Assembly (NCBI RefSeq): GCF_024281035.1
Contig: NZ_JAMXLH010000028.1
Span: forward strand, 1-64,000
Direction: 5' to 3'
DNA: 64,000 nt
Source: Paraburkholderia sp.
GTDB taxonomy: Bacteria > Pseudomonadota > Gammaproteobacteria > Burkholderiales > Burkholderiaceae
How positions within the stretch are numbered: position 1 is the first letter of the stretch; each line of letters begins with the position of its first letter. Below, in pieces: positions 51,281 to 60,112 of the stretch. A program made the position numbers and the translations under genes. A model generated the notes under the pieces. That model had not been told where the DNA came from and ran no database searches. It worked only from the letters and a program-made list of their open reading frames with translations.

Positions 51281-52300
51281 TCAACCTCCCGGCTTGAGCA
51301 CCACGCGAAAACGCGCTTTCCCGCTCATCATCCGGTCATAGGCTTCGGCCGCGCGGGAAAGCGGATATTCCTCGATCATCGGCTTCACGCCCGAAAGAGC
51401 ACTGAACGCCAGCGTGTCCTGTGAATCGGCGGCGGTGCCCGAGGGCCAGCCCTGCACCGAATGGCGGCCCATGATGAACTGCGTGATCGACACTTCCACG
51501 GGCTCTTCCGACACGCCGACCATGATCATCTTGCCGTTCAGACCCAGGCCGCCCAACGCCGCGGTCATCGCCTTGCCGCTCGTGGCCGTGGCGAGGATCA
51601 CGCGCGCGCCGCCAAGCGCCTGCAACGCTTCGGCCACGTTCTGCGAGGCGCTGTCGATGTAGTGATGCGCGCCGAGCTGCGTCGCGAGCGGCGCTTTGTC
51701 TTGCCCGCGCGCGATGGCCACGGTGAGGAAGCCCATCTTTCGCGCGTACTGCACGCCGAGATGCCCCAGGCCGCCAATGCCGAGGATCGCCACGACGTCG
51801 CCCGCGCGCGCGCCGCTATGGCGCAGCGCGTTGAAGGTGGTGATGCCCGCGCACAGAAGCGGCGCGGCATCGACATCCGCGAGATCGTTGGGCATGCGCG
51901 CAAGTGCTTCCTGCGGCGCGATCATGTAGTCGGCGTAACCGCCGTCGTAGCTGATGCCCGGAATACGCCCGCTCTTGCACAGCACGAAGTCGCCACGCCG
52001 GCAGTGTTCGCAATGTCCGCAGTGCCCGCCATGCCAGCCCACGCCGATACGCTGCCCGACCTGCCATTCATCGACACGCGAGCCCAGCTTTTCGATCACG
52101 CCTGCAATCTCGTGTCCCGGCACGCGCGGAAATTGCAGGCCCGGCCAATGGCCTTCCTTCGTGAGCGAATCGCTGTGGCAGATCCCGCAGGCCTGCACCT
52201 TGACGAGGACATGCCCCTCTGGCGGCTCGGGCACGTCGCGCTCGACCAGCTCAAGCGGTCCACCGGGTTTTGCCACTTGCACTACCTGCATCTTTCGCAT
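51281..52300 (-). CDS. Zinc-dependent alcohol dehydrogenase (AdhP/AdhA-type)
   Basis: 339 aa from ATG 52300 (AAGGAG 6 nt upstream; ATG 52303 is adjacent). Catalytic zinc region CGICHSD (Cys41) and His63 in VPGHEIAGVIE; structural-zinc cysteines Cys94, Cys97, Cys100 and Cys108 in HCGHCEHC...LCKSG. Rossmann fold VAILGIGGLGHLGVQYARKM. Oxidises primary alcohols with NAD+. The gene is divergent from the CBS-domain gene. A longer frame to 52426 is not credible. Confidence 0.93.
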   Translation of the reverse strand: MRKMQVVQVAKPGGPLELVERDVPEPPEGHVLVKVQACGICHSDSLTKEGHWPGLQFPRVPGHEIAGVIEKLGSRVDEWQVGQRIGVGWHGGHCGHCEHCRRGDFVLCKSGRIPGISYDGGYADYMIAPQEALARMPNDLADVDAAPLLCAGITTFNALRHSGARAGDVVAILGIGGLGHLGVQYARKMGFLTVAIARGQDKAPLATQLGAHHYIDSASQNVAEALQALGGARVILATATSGKAMTAALGGLGLNGKMIMVGVSEEPVEVSITQFIMGRHSVQGWPSGTAADSQDTLAFSALSGVKPMIEEYPLSRAAEAYDRMMSGKARFRVVLKPGG

Positions 52301-52524
52301 CATCTGCTCCTTGGAAAAGGGCGGAAATACGGTGCCGCACCAGGGGCACTGTTCGAAGAAGGAATGAAGGGAAATTGTTGGTTCGGCCAAAGCCAGGCGA
52401 TCTACACTGCAAAACAACGAAGACAAAAAAATCGGCCGGCTTTCGCGGACCTGGTGATTCTATTCCGATCCAGCTTTGCTCAGGCTGAGCCCGTACGTAC
52501 TGCCCTTTCTGTATGGAGGCGGTC

Positions 52525-52992
52525 ATGAAAAAGGAAAGGAAGACTGCACGGCAGATTTTGTCCGTAAACGCCAGGGAGGTTATTTCGGTCGGCCCCGATG
52601 ACACCGTGCTTGCCGCACTGCACCTGATGGCCGACAAGGACGTCACGACCGTGTTGGTGCTGCAGGGCAGCAATCTTGTGGGTGTTTTGTCTCAGCGCGA
52701 TTACGCGCGCAAAGTCGAGGTGCTCGGCCGCGACGCCGCCCATACCAGGGTGGGCGAGATCATGACGACGCAGGTGTTCTATGTAACGCCCGGACATACC
52801 TGCGACGCGTGCCTGAGGTTGATGCATGCAAAGCGGATCCGGCATCTACCCGTTATCGAATCCGGGCGCGTCATCGGCGTGCTTTCCAACAGCGATCTTC
52901 TCGAAGAACTCTTTCAGGAGGACGAGCATTTCATCCAGCTGCTGGAACGCGACATGCTGTATCTGACGATCGATACCGGCGGCGCCTATTAG
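52525..52992 (+). CDS. CBS-domain protein (two CBS motifs)
   Basis: 155 aa from ATG 52525 (GGAGG 5 nt upstream). CBS repeat 1: ISVGPDDTVLAALHLMADKD, TTVLVLQGSNLVGVLSQRDY. CBS repeat 2: FYVTPGHTCDACLRLMHAKR and IRHLPVIESGRVIGVLSNSD. Typical stand-alone CBS pair binding adenine nucleotides as an energy sensor. Target unknown. Divergent from the alcohol dehydrogenase. Confidence 0.92.
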   Translation: MKKERKTARQILSVNAREVISVGPDDTVLAALHLMADKDVTTVLVLQGSNLVGVLSQRDYARKVEVLGRDAAHTRVGEIMTTQVFYVTPGHTCDACLRLMHAKRIRHLPVIESGRVIGVLSNSDLLEELFQEDEHFIQLLERDMLYLTIDTGGAY

Positions 52993-53066
52993 AACTGACG
53001 AAACAAGAACGGACGAAACAGGCACGCTGAAGCCGGGATCGATCGAGCGCGTCATCGGTGTTAAAA

Positions 53067-53456
53067 CTAGCCGTCTTCCGGCCAGATCGTTATGCCACGG
53101 CCCTTGCAGGTGTCGTCAATCGCGTGCAGCACAATTTTGCTCATCGAGTTTCCCCATTGCGACGGGTTTTTCTCGATGTACGTGTCGACGATCGTATCCA
53201 GTTGGCCCAGCGTCATGTGCATCGTGCATTGTTTGAGCGCCAGGAGGGTGTCGTCGGCGCCACCCAAAGCACCTGCGGCCAGTACGCCGTCGAAAACTCC
53301 CGCCACGTAGGTCACTTTCGCCGCGGATGAAAAGCCGCGATACGTGTTTCCGTCGACGATGTGTCCAAGCGATGCGAATTGCGGCTCGGCGTTGGAAACC
53401 GTAGCCACCCAGATTGCGAGTATCCCAACTGTCACTTGCTTGATCGTCCGGTGCAT
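53067..53456 (-). CDS. Small secreted protein, possibly Rap1a/Tai-like
   Basis: 129 aa from ATG 53456 with AAGGAGGG upstream. Signal peptide MHRTIKQVTVGILAIWVATV (cleavage near SNAEP). Mature protein: KVTYVAGVFDGVLAAGALGG, MTLGQLDTIVDTYIEKNPSQ and a final DDTCKGRGITIWPEDG. The pattern of a G-x-x-x-G-x-x-D-G helix, a T-x-GQL-x-x-IVDxYIxxNPxxW helix and a late Cys resembles the Rap1a/Tai immunity fold, in which two cysteines pair. Assignment tentative. Periplasmic. Confidence 0.65.
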   Translation of the reverse strand: MHRTIKQVTVGILAIWVATVSNAEPQFASLGHIVDGNTYRGFSSAAKVTYVAGVFDGVLAAGALGGADDTLLALKQCTMHMTLGQLDTIVDTYIEKNPSQWGNSMSKIVLHAIDDTCKGRGITIWPEDG

Positions 53457-53686
53457 TTTCGCCCTCCTTCTGATCCAGTCACGTCTCGTCTGTTTGCGAA
53501 TGCCTGTGTGCGAAAGCAATTTGAAGTGTAGTCCAGCGCAAGATTCGGTGATCTTCTGATGCGTGCGCGGAACCGCACATAATCCAGGCAAAGGTGCCGC
53601 CAAACCGCTTTACTCCGATAAATAACATCGAGGTTTGAAATCACCCGATGCACACGCTGGCCGAACCGGTTGCGGCCGATCTGAAA

Positions 53687-54409
53687 TCAATCCGCACAGC
53701 CGAGCTGTTTCGCGAGTTCGTTCAAATCGTCGACAACGAAGTCCCACGCCGCTTCCGCTTTCAGGTCCGTTCTCTGATGAGGGCCGTGTTCGGTCGGCCG
53801 CGCGACGAAGGCCGTTTTCAAACCGAGCTGGCGAGCCGCAGCGAGATCGCTGTTATGAGCCGCAACAAGACACAGTTCAGCCGGTGCGAGACCGAGGATT
53901 TCCACAGTCTCGCTGTAGACCTGCGGCGAGGGTTTATAAGCGCGCGCAACTTCGGCGCCGAGGATCGCATCCCACGGCAAGCCAACACGTTTGGCAATGT
54001 CCACCATCAGACGAATATTCCCGTTCGACAGCGGCGCGATGATGAATTTGCGCTTCAGGCTGCACAGCGCCGCGACGGCATCCGGCCAGGGATCGAGGCG
54101 ATGCCAGGCCAGGTTGAGTTCGTCGATCTCCGGGTCGGGAACATCGGCAATGCCGTACTGGGTCAGAACGCTCACGAGATTCTCGCGATGCAGGACGTCG
54201 AGCCGGACGTACGGCCTGCGTCCGCTGCGCACTTCCTCCATGGAGGGCGAATACTCGCGTCGCCACGCATCGGCGAAATCGAATGCGTTCAGCCCCGCTG
54301 CGTAGCGATTCAGAAACGATTGCGCTTCTCTCGCGACACCGCTTCTCCAGTCGACGATCGTTCCGAAGACATCGAACACGAGCGCCTTGATTTCCGCGCG
54401 GTTCTTCAT
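53687..54409 (-). CDS. HAD-superfamily haloacid dehalogenase (type II)
   Basis: 240 aa from ATG 54409. Nucleophile Asp13 in VFDVFGTIVDWRSGV; motif II region IIAPLSNGNIRLMVDIAKRV; catalytic Lys in VARAYKPSPQVYSETVEILG; motif AAHNSDLAAARQLGLKTAFV. These match 2-haloalkanoic acid dehalogenase/haloacetate enzymes that hydrolyse C-Cl bonds via an aspartyl ester. A phosphatase role cannot be excluded. The gene neighbours a DUF4440 protein but not in an obvious operon. Confidence 0.88.
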   Translation of the reverse strand: MKNRAEIKALVFDVFGTIVDWRSGVAREAQSFLNRYAAGLNAFDFADAWRREYSPSMEEVRSGRRPYVRLDVLHRENLVSVLTQYGIADVPDPEIDELNLAWHRLDPWPDAVAALCSLKRKFIIAPLSNGNIRLMVDIAKRVGLPWDAILGAEVARAYKPSPQVYSETVEILGLAPAELCLVAAHNSDLAAARQLGLKTAFVARPTEHGPHQRTDLKAEAAWDFVVDDLNELAKQLGCAD

Positions 54410-54525
54410 GTGATCGAGCCGGGGCCAGGTGATGTATTAGCGGATCGCAACAACTGCGGCAGCAACGCAGGAACGCAGGAACGCAGCGACGAAAAGTACC
54501 GCTTCGATCGCCGCAAGCACCGGCT

Positions 54526-54912
54526 TTACGCCTTGGGCGCGACCAGATTGGCGTCGCGTGCCAGCAGCCAGCGCCCGTTCGCATCCTTGCGCAGCAGCGT
54601 GAGCGTGTAGCCCCCGCGACGCATCGCCTGCGTCGCATCGGGAGACGTGATGGAGATCTCGATACGACTGCGCAGAAAAGCCCAGTCGCCCAGCACCTGA
54701 AGCTCGACGATTTCGGCCGTGCCGTCCACGCGCATGCCTTGCTGCCCCTTCGAGAGCGCCGCATATTCGGCTTTGCCAAACGGCTCCTGACCGGGCACCG
54801 TGAACACCACGTCGTCGGTCATCAGGCTCAGCACCTTCGCCGTATCGCCTGTGCGGCTGGCGTCCATCCAGGTCTGCACGAGTTCGCGAATCGCGCGTTC
54901 GTCATTCGTCAT
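54526..54912 (-). CDS. SgcJ/EcaC-type NTF2-like protein (DUF4440)
   Basis: 128 aa from ATG 54912 (GGAG 6-7 nt upstream). Typical cystatin/NTF2-like cone: TNDERAIRELVQTWMDASRT, TAKVLSLMTDDVVFTVPGQE, GTAEIVELQVLGDWAFLRSR, GYTLTLLRKDANGRWLLARD. Members of this family act in detoxification or as binding proteins. No catalytic motif can be named. It is 112 bp upstream of the dehalogenase gene on the same strand. Confidence 0.88.
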   Translation of the reverse strand: MTNDERAIRELVQTWMDASRTGDTAKVLSLMTDDVVFTVPGQEPFGKAEYAALSKGQQGMRVDGTAEIVELQVLGDWAFLRSRIEISITSPDATQAMRRGGYTLTLLRKDANGRWLLARDANLVAPKA

Positions 54913-54977
54913 GCTGCTCTCCGTCGTAATCCGGCTCAATAATGCTTGGTGTGCTAAAGCTCGCGCTCAGGTATGAC

Positions 54978-56960
54978 TCACTTGCCCCTGGCCGCCTTCA
55001 CCTGGTCGGCAGTGATCAGCCTGGCCTGGTTGCCCCACGAACTGCGCTCGTGATTCGCGATGTCGGCGATGTCCGCATCGTTCAATGTTGCGGTAAACGG
55101 CGGCATCACGCTGGGGTAGCTGATGCCGTTGATGGCCTCGCCATGCAGGCCGTTGAGGATCACGCTGATCTGCTTGGCGGGATCGTCGTTTAGCACCGCG
55201 GGGTTGTCCTTGAGCGGCGGGAATGCACCGGGCAGACCCATGCCGGTGGCCTGGTGGCAGGCCGTACAGCTGGCTGCGTACAGGGAAGCACCGCGCGCCG
55301 GGTCGAACTTGTACGGGCCTGCGGGCGAGGCGGGAGTCGTGGGGGCCGTTGCCGCCACGGGCGCCTTGGTGATCGGCGGCGCGGCCACGGGCGCCCCGCC
55401 CGGCGCCGACACTTTCAGCACGCCCTGCGCGCCCATCACCATGTGCGCCATCGCGTGATCCACGAACGGATACTTGCCCGGTTCATCGACGGTCAGGTCG
55501 AAGATCGCGCCCTCGCCCGGTCCCACGCTGTAGGTGGAGACGCCGTCGATGGCCTGGGCCGGATTACCGCCGGGATAGACCTTTTCGAAGATCGCGCCGA
55601 TCACATGGAATGCGCTCCACAGACTGGGGCCGGCGTTCACCATGTAGATGCGCACGCGGTCGCCCGGCCTGGCTGTGAGCGGATGGTCGCGGTACTGGAA
55701 CGCGGTGCCGTTGAACACGACCTCATCGGGGCGCATCTCCTGCATCTTCCCGTAGTCGCCGGCCATCAGCTTGCCGCTCACCTGCTGGGTGTACCACTCG
55801 CCCTGCACCAGCACGTAGCTCTCTGCGGCTGGCGGCAGCGGCGTTGACGGGTCGACGATGATCGCGCCGTACATGCCGTTGGCGATGTGCAGCAGCACAG
55901 GCGGCGTGCCGCAGTGATAGAGGAACGCGCCCGGCACCTTGGCCACGAACGAGAACTTGATCGACTCGCCCGGCATGATGTCCACGTAGTGCAGGCTGGG
56001 TGGCGTGATTGCGGCATGAAAATCGATCGAGTGCTGCATGGTGCCGTGATTGGTGAGCACCACGTTCACAGTCTGTCCCTGGCGCACATGGATGACCGGT
56101 CCGGGCACGCTCTTGCCGAAGGTCCACGCCTGGTACTGCACGCCGCTGGCAATTTCCACGGTCTGGTCGGAGACGTCGATGGACACAGCCACGCTGTCGC
56201 CAGGCGTGAGCGGCGGCAGGCGCGCGTCACGCGCCTGCGCGACGGGCTGGCTCGACGCCAGCGACAACGGCGCCACCGCGGCGGCCGCTGCTGTCTGCGA
56301 AGGTGACTGGACATGCAGCGCGCTGTGCAGGCCCGCCAACAGCAATGCCACGAGCAGTGCGATGCCCGCCAGCACCGGCGCCTGCACCTGCCATGGCAGC
56401 GGCGCCACGGGAGGTGCATCGACAGCGGGACCCCACTCGGCAACCCGCCGCCAACCCGGCCAACGCCGTTCGATCAGGTAGTCGACGCTATACGGATTGG
56501 GGCTGGCCCGGTGGTCGATGAGGATCAGCGCGATGAAGACCAGCACGTAGCTGATCGCCGTGCCCATGTTGGTGGCGCCCACCGTGTACGGGCCGCCGAA
56601 GCCTTCGGCGGTGGACCAGATCAGCAGGCTGAACAGGGCGCCGAGCACGTAGGTGTACTTGCGCGCGAACCCCAGCAGCAGGGCGAAGGCCAGCGCCGTC
56701 ACTGCAAGGCGCGTCAGCCACACGAACAGCCCGGCATGCGGCGTGACCAGCGCAAGCCACATCCCGAACCACCAGGCCGACCAGCGGGGCTGCCCATTGG
56801 CCGCGTTGTGCAGGTAGCCCACATAGTGGCTTGCGAATCCCGGCGCCCAGGTGAGCGCCGCGCCCACGATCCAGACGATGCCGAAGGCTACCCGCAACGC
56901 GGCGCCGGTCAGTACCGGCCAGGCTTCGTGCCGGGACCCGCGACGATTCGAGTCGGTCAT
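54978..56960 (-). CDS. nirK: Copper nitrite reductase (NirK/AniA) fused to an N-terminal membrane domain and a C-terminal cytochrome c
   Basis: 660 aa. Residues 1-205: polytopic membrane domain (DoxX-like, about 4-5 helices plus an anchor at 193-212). Residues 255-520: two cupredoxin domains of Cu-nitrite reductase with type 1 copper ligands His310, Cys350, His358, Met363; type 2 ligands His315, His349, His502; catalytic Asp313 (SIDFH) and His452 (AFHVIG). Residues 550-655: class I cytochrome c with CTACH (565-569) and axial Met619 (VMPPF). All ligands are present, so the enzyme is probably active. It reduces nitrite to NO in the periplasm and can take electrons from its own cytochrome. Strong GGAGG before the ATG. 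No denitrification genes flank it. Confidence 0.95.
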   Translation of the reverse strand: MTDSNRRGSRHEAWPVLTGAALRVAFGIVWIVGAALTWAPGFASHYVGYLHNAANGQPRWSAWWFGMWLALVTPHAGLFVWLTRLAVTALAFALLLGFARKYTYVLGALFSLLIWSTAEGFGGPYTVGATNMGTAISYVLVFIALILIDHRASPNPYSVDYLIERRWPGWRRVAEWGPAVDAPPVAPLPWQVQAPVLAGIALLVALLLAGLHSALHVQSPSQTAAAAAVAPLSLASSQPVAQARDARLPPLTPGDSVAVSIDVSDQTVEIASGVQYQAWTFGKSVPGPVIHVRQGQTVNVVLTNHGTMQHSIDFHAAITPPSLHYVDIMPGESIKFSFVAKVPGAFLYHCGTPPVLLHIANGMYGAIIVDPSTPLPPAAESYVLVQGEWYTQQVSGKLMAGDYGKMQEMRPDEVVFNGTAFQYRDHPLTARPGDRVRIYMVNAGPSLWSAFHVIGAIFEKVYPGGNPAQAIDGVSTYSVGPGEGAIFDLTVDEPGKYPFVDHAMAHMVMGAQGVLKVSAPGGAPVAAPPITKAPVAATAPTTPASPAGPYKFDPARGASLYAASCTACHQATGMGLPGAFPPLKDNPAVLNDDPAKQISVILNGLHGEAINGISYPSVMPPFTATLNDADIADIANHERSSWGNQARLITADQVKAARGK

Positions 56961-57272
56961 GCCACTTCCTCCCAGAGGGTTAATTCAGTCGGAATCGATG
57001 GAAGCCAACGGCTTGATATGCGCTCGCATTTAAATGGAAATACTGCGTGAACGCGGCAGGCGTCAGATAGTTTAGCCACGCCTGCGTGAATATTCCACGC
57101 CGGATCGAACGTGAATTCCACGCGACGGCGAGCATGAATTCAACCGCAAAACGAACCGGGATGCCGCGCAAATGCGCACAGCAACGTGCTGTAGCAGCGA
57201 CACGGGCCATGAGTTTGCACGCAAAAAGCGTGTCCGTTGCCGCGGCTTGAACTACAACGAGGATAAACGAAG
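56961..57272. other. Upstream region of the nitrite reductase; candidate NsrR-like palindrome at 57027-57036
   Basis: 312 bp with low GC. The perfect palindrome CATTTAAATG at 57027-57036 lies 67 bp upstream of the nirK start and resembles the ATTTAAAT core of NsrR/NO-sensor sites. A TTGAT half of an FNR-type site occurs at 57012-57016. These are motif-level observations; regulation by NO or oxygen would suit a nitrite reductase. Confidence 0.4.
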
Positions 57273-57335
57273 ATGAGCGAATTGAAGCGTGCGCGAGACA
57301 CGCGGGAATTCAGGCTGGAGGAGGTACGGCTGTGA
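57273..57335 (+). CDS. Very short ORF (20 aa), possible leader or gene fragment
   Basis: ATG 57273 to TGA 57333-57335: MSELKRARDTREFRLEEVRL. It starts 11 nt after an AGGAT stretch and ends within the start region of the next micro-ORF (57332-57454), as overlapping coupled ORFs do. It could be a leader peptide or the broken 5' part of a small gene. Confidence 0.3.
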   Translation: MSELKRARDTREFRLEEVRL

Positions 57336-57454
57336 AGTCAGGCCAGCATCCGGCGGCGGCGTCGGCCATTTTGGGCGTGACGCGTCAGGCAGTTTCGAAC
57401 CGAATGCAGGCGGACCGCAAAGGCGCGCTGTTGGCGCGGGTACGAAGCCGTTAA
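57332..57454 (+). CDS. Micro-ORF (40 aa) with a helix-turn-helix-like segment
   Basis: GTG 57332 to TAA 57452-57454, preceded by GGAGGAGG (57317-57324) with 7-nt spacing, an excellent ribosome-binding site. Peptide (M)KSGQHPAAASAILGVTRQAV then SNRMQADRKGALLARVRSR. AAASAILGVTRQAVSNRM is a standard HTH pattern, like small prophage or plasmid repressors. No known domain over the full length. Another HTH/integrase-like frame fragment (EEQMERVRLRAENARPKTAR) follows out of frame at about 57450-57540, so this may be a frameshifted remnant. Confidence 0.4.
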   Translation: MKSGQHPAAASAILGVTRQAVSNRMQADRKGALLARVRSR

Positions 57455-57547
57455 CTGAAGAACAGATGGAGCGGGTCCGCCTGCGTGCGGAGAATGCGCG
57501 ACCGAAGACGGCGCGCGACATTCTAAAAAGAGCGAAGGTGAGCGGCG

Positions 57548-57949
57548 TTAATCGCGGCCGTGTGCATGCGCATCGAGGCTGCGTTCGGCAGCTTCGCCCA
57601 CGAGGCCCGCGTAGTACAGATGCACGCCGACGGCGAGCGAATCGTTGCGGATTTCATGGAAGGTCTTCCACGCCTTCACGGGGTCCTTGAACACGAGGTA
57701 ATGCGCTTCCTCGGAAACGAGGCGTGCGACTTGATGCAGGCCGTGACCATGCAGCGCGGCGATAAGCTCGTCGAGGCTGCGGTGCGTGCGCGCGTCGGTG
57801 CGCGGATAGAGCATATGCAGCACGGCGACGCGCTCTTTCGCGAGCGCGGCGGACAGCGCGACCACGATGTCCTGATGATTGAGTGCCGTAACAACGGCGT
57901 CTTCGGCAAGTTCATCTTCCGAAAACAGGGTGTCGATCGAAATGTTCAT
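57548..57949 (-). CDS. Conserved hypothetical cytoplasmic protein
   Basis: 133 aa from ATG 57949: MNISIDTLFSEDELAEDAVV, IVVALSAALAKERVAVLHML, SLDELIAALHGHGLHQVARL, AHYLVFKDPVKAWKTFHEIR. Mostly helical; no signal peptide or membrane helix. Domain not recognised. It ends with a His-rich tail (DAHAHGRD). A minus-strand terminator hairpin sits 45 bp upstream of its start (57994-58020). Confidence 0.65.
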   Translation of the reverse strand: MNISIDTLFSEDELAEDAVVTALNHQDIVVALSAALAKERVAVLHMLYPRTDARTHRSLDELIAALHGHGLHQVARLVSEEAHYLVFKDPVKAWKTFHEIRNDSLAVGVHLYYAGLVGEAAERSLDAHAHGRD

Positions 57950-57993
57950 CTACTCATACCTTACGTTTTGCTTCTGACGCGAATGGCCAGATT

Positions 57994-58020
57994 AAAAAGG
58001 CCCGCCGAAACAGGCGGGCC
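57994..58020 (-). terminator. Intrinsic terminator read on the minus strand, just upstream of the 133-aa gene
   Basis: GGCCCGCC (57999-58006), loop GAAACA and GGCGGGCC (58013-58020) form a perfect 8-bp stem; on the minus strand it is followed by TTTTT (57998-57994). It would stop a minus-strand transcript from about 58020-58260 before the 133-aa gene, so either a small RNA ends here or the gene has an attenuated leader. Confidence 0.75.
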
Positions 58021-58265
58021 GTCGAAAGCGATCACCGTAAGCCGCTTTCGTGAGATGCAGTATGGCAGATTGTCGCAGGCAGGTGATGCACTGCAGCGGC
58101 AAAACATTGTTGCAGTAAACATGCGGGAAAACGATTCTCGGCGAGCGGTGTTTCATCGACTAGCCTTTTGCATGCAGGCCGGGGCTTCTCGCCCACGAAC
58201 CGCGCTTCTGATCGCTTCAAGAGATGGACGAAACAGCGCTGAACTCAATGACTGGAGATCGTGCG

Positions 58266-58754
58266 ATGATCGGCAAAACCCTCTTTACGGGCATCCTGTT
58301 ACTGGCCGGATTGTTTTGCTCCGCATCACCGGCGTTTTCTCAGTCATCGCCCCCAATGTCTGAAGCAGCAAAACAAACGAAAGCGCTGGTCGACAAGGCC
58401 GCCGGGTTGATCGACAGCGAAGGCAAGGCTGCGTTTTCAGAGTTCAGAAAAAAAGGAAGCGAGTGGTTCCATGACGATACTTATCTGTTCGTATACGACC
58501 GGAACGCAAATGTCTTGCTGAACCCGGCCTTCCCATCCCGGGAGGGAACGAATGTCCACGGCCAGAAAGATGCCAACGGCAAGCTATTTCATGACGCGAT
58601 GATCCAGGCGGCTGAATCAACCGGATCGGGCTGGGTCGACTACATGTTCCTGCGACCGGGGCAGAGTCAGCCATCGCACAAATGGACCTATGTGAAGGCA
58701 GTCACGATTGACGGCATTCCAGGTCTGGTGGGATCGGGCTTTTATTCGGAGTAG
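58266..58754 (+). CDS. Secreted single-Cache domain protein
   Basis: 162 aa from ATG 58266 (GGAGA upstream; a frame start at 58224 is also open). Signal peptide MIGKTLFTGILLLAGLFCSA (cleavage near AFSQ). Cache (sCache-type) pattern: ALVDKAAGLIDSEGKAAFSE, GSEWFHDDTYLFVYDRNANV, REGTNVHGQKDANGKLF, GSGWVDYMFLRPGQSQPSHK. A periplasmic ligand-binding domain without a kinase or chemoreceptor attached, so a stand-alone sensor or binding protein. Confidence 0.88.
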   Translation: MIGKTLFTGILLLAGLFCSASPAFSQSSPPMSEAAKQTKALVDKAAGLIDSEGKAAFSEFRKKGSEWFHDDTYLFVYDRNANVLLNPAFPSREGTNVHGQKDANGKLFHDAMIQAAESTGSGWVDYMFLRPGQSQPSHKWTYVKAVTIDGIPGLVGSGFYSE

Positions 58755-58892
58755 GTTCTGGCGAGTAACACGTATCTGGAGGATGCGCGAGGTCATTCCA
58801 ACATAACGTAGCTCGCGACGTGCGACGGTCTTCGCAGGGAGAATGGGCAATTCCAGCAGCGGCTCGGTGCAGTTGGGCCGCCGCTGGCCGCG

Positions 58893-59960
58893 TTACACAA
58901 CCAGTTGGTCGACTTCAGTTTGCACCGCTGCCGGGAAAGGCTCGCGCGTATCCGGTTCCGTTGCCCACGCAATCGCTTCACGAATACGTTCCAGCGCGTT
59001 GCTACTCTCGGCAACCTCCTGCCCGTATCCATGAAACTCGTGAATCATGTGTTCCCAGACATCCAGCCGGATCCTTCCTCCCTGATGCTGAACGGATTGT
59101 GCGAAGTCTCTGATCATGTCGACGAGAATCTCTTTCCCGCCCGCCTGGATATAGATCGGCGCGACACCGGAAAATGACTGGTTGATCGGGGAAAGGTCTG
59201 CGTTCTCGTATTGGCCTTCGCCTTTGAGCCAGGCAGAAAATTGAAGCGTCATGTATCCCTGTACCAGATCGTAATGATCGTTGCCGAACTGGCTTGCGCC
59301 GCGCAGGCCCGTATCCGTCCACGGACTGATGCCAATCGCCAGCGCGGGCTGGGGAAGCGCGGCATCGCGCAGCTTCGACAGTGTCATCAAGGTCAAATGC
59401 CCGCCGGCCGAGTCTCCGCATACCACCAGGCGCGAAGGATCGACGCCTTGCCGAAGCAAAAACCGATACGCCTCCAAACCGTCCTCGAGTTGTGCGGGGT
59501 GGGGATGCTCGGGCGTGAGTCGATAGTCCGGCGCGAAGATGCGCACGCCAAGCCAGTGAGCAAGCAAGGCGATGAATTCGCGTGTCACGGTCGCGTAGAA
59601 CGTATAGCCGCCACCGTGAAAGTAAAGCATCGTGATATCGCTGGTTCGCTCGCGCGGAATAAACCAGTCCCCTCGGGGCTCGCCTTCACCGGCCGGACGG
59701 ATTTCGACAGCCGGGCGCATGGCGGTACGGGTAATCAAACTATCCAGATACGCTCTGCCGTCCGCAATGTCTTTCAGCGCGAAAGCCCGATTAAATTGGG
59801 CTCTCCAGAATAATGTTCCGATTTCGAAAGAAATTGACCACTCACGAACCAGCGGTTTTCCAATCATGCGCCGAAACAGCACCTTGACCGAAATCGCGAG
59901 TAGTGAGGCGAGACTGCGTGCCCTATGCGAAAAACGCCCGTGGAATACGGTTCTCGACAT
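58893..59960 (-). CDS. HSL-family alpha/beta hydrolase (esterase)
   Basis: 355 aa. Oxyanion-hole HGGG at 115-118 (YFHGGGYTF), nucleophile Ser184 in VVCGDSAGGHLT, and a late His in VWEHMIHEFHGYG. Conserved FAPDYRLTPEHPHPAQLEDG is typical of hormone-sensitive lipase-like esterases. The N-terminal about 90 residues form a cap region. Short-chain ester or acyl substrates likely; no neighbours point to a specific one. Confidence 0.92.
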   Translation of the reverse strand: MSRTVFHGRFSHRARSLASLLAISVKVLFRRMIGKPLVREWSISFEIGTLFWRAQFNRAFALKDIADGRAYLDSLITRTAMRPAVEIRPAGEGEPRGDWFIPRERTSDITMLYFHGGGYTFYATVTREFIALLAHWLGVRIFAPDYRLTPEHPHPAQLEDGLEAYRFLLRQGVDPSRLVVCGDSAGGHLTLMTLSKLRDAALPQPALAIGISPWTDTGLRGASQFGNDHYDLVQGYMTLQFSAWLKGEGQYENADLSPINQSFSGVAPIYIQAGGKEILVDMIRDFAQSVQHQGGRIRLDVWEHMIHEFHGYGQEVAESSNALERIREAIAWATEPDTREPFPAAVQTEVDQLVV

Positions 59961-60112
59961 GTGGTGCCCCCGATCATTGTTTGTCGAGGATTGTAATCGC
60001 CAACCGACCCTTTTCTTCCATTAAGCAGGACAAAATGCCATACACATCGAATCGCTCAGGCACCCGAACGGTCGCTTCACCCCGGTTTATGTTTGTTGCA
60101 TGAATCACCCGA

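Noticed and set aside
57289..57690. 133-aa plus-strand frame upstream of the unknown 133-aa gene
   Set aside because: Most of it is antisense to the credible minus-strand gene at 57548-57949; only its first part looks like a decayed fragment.
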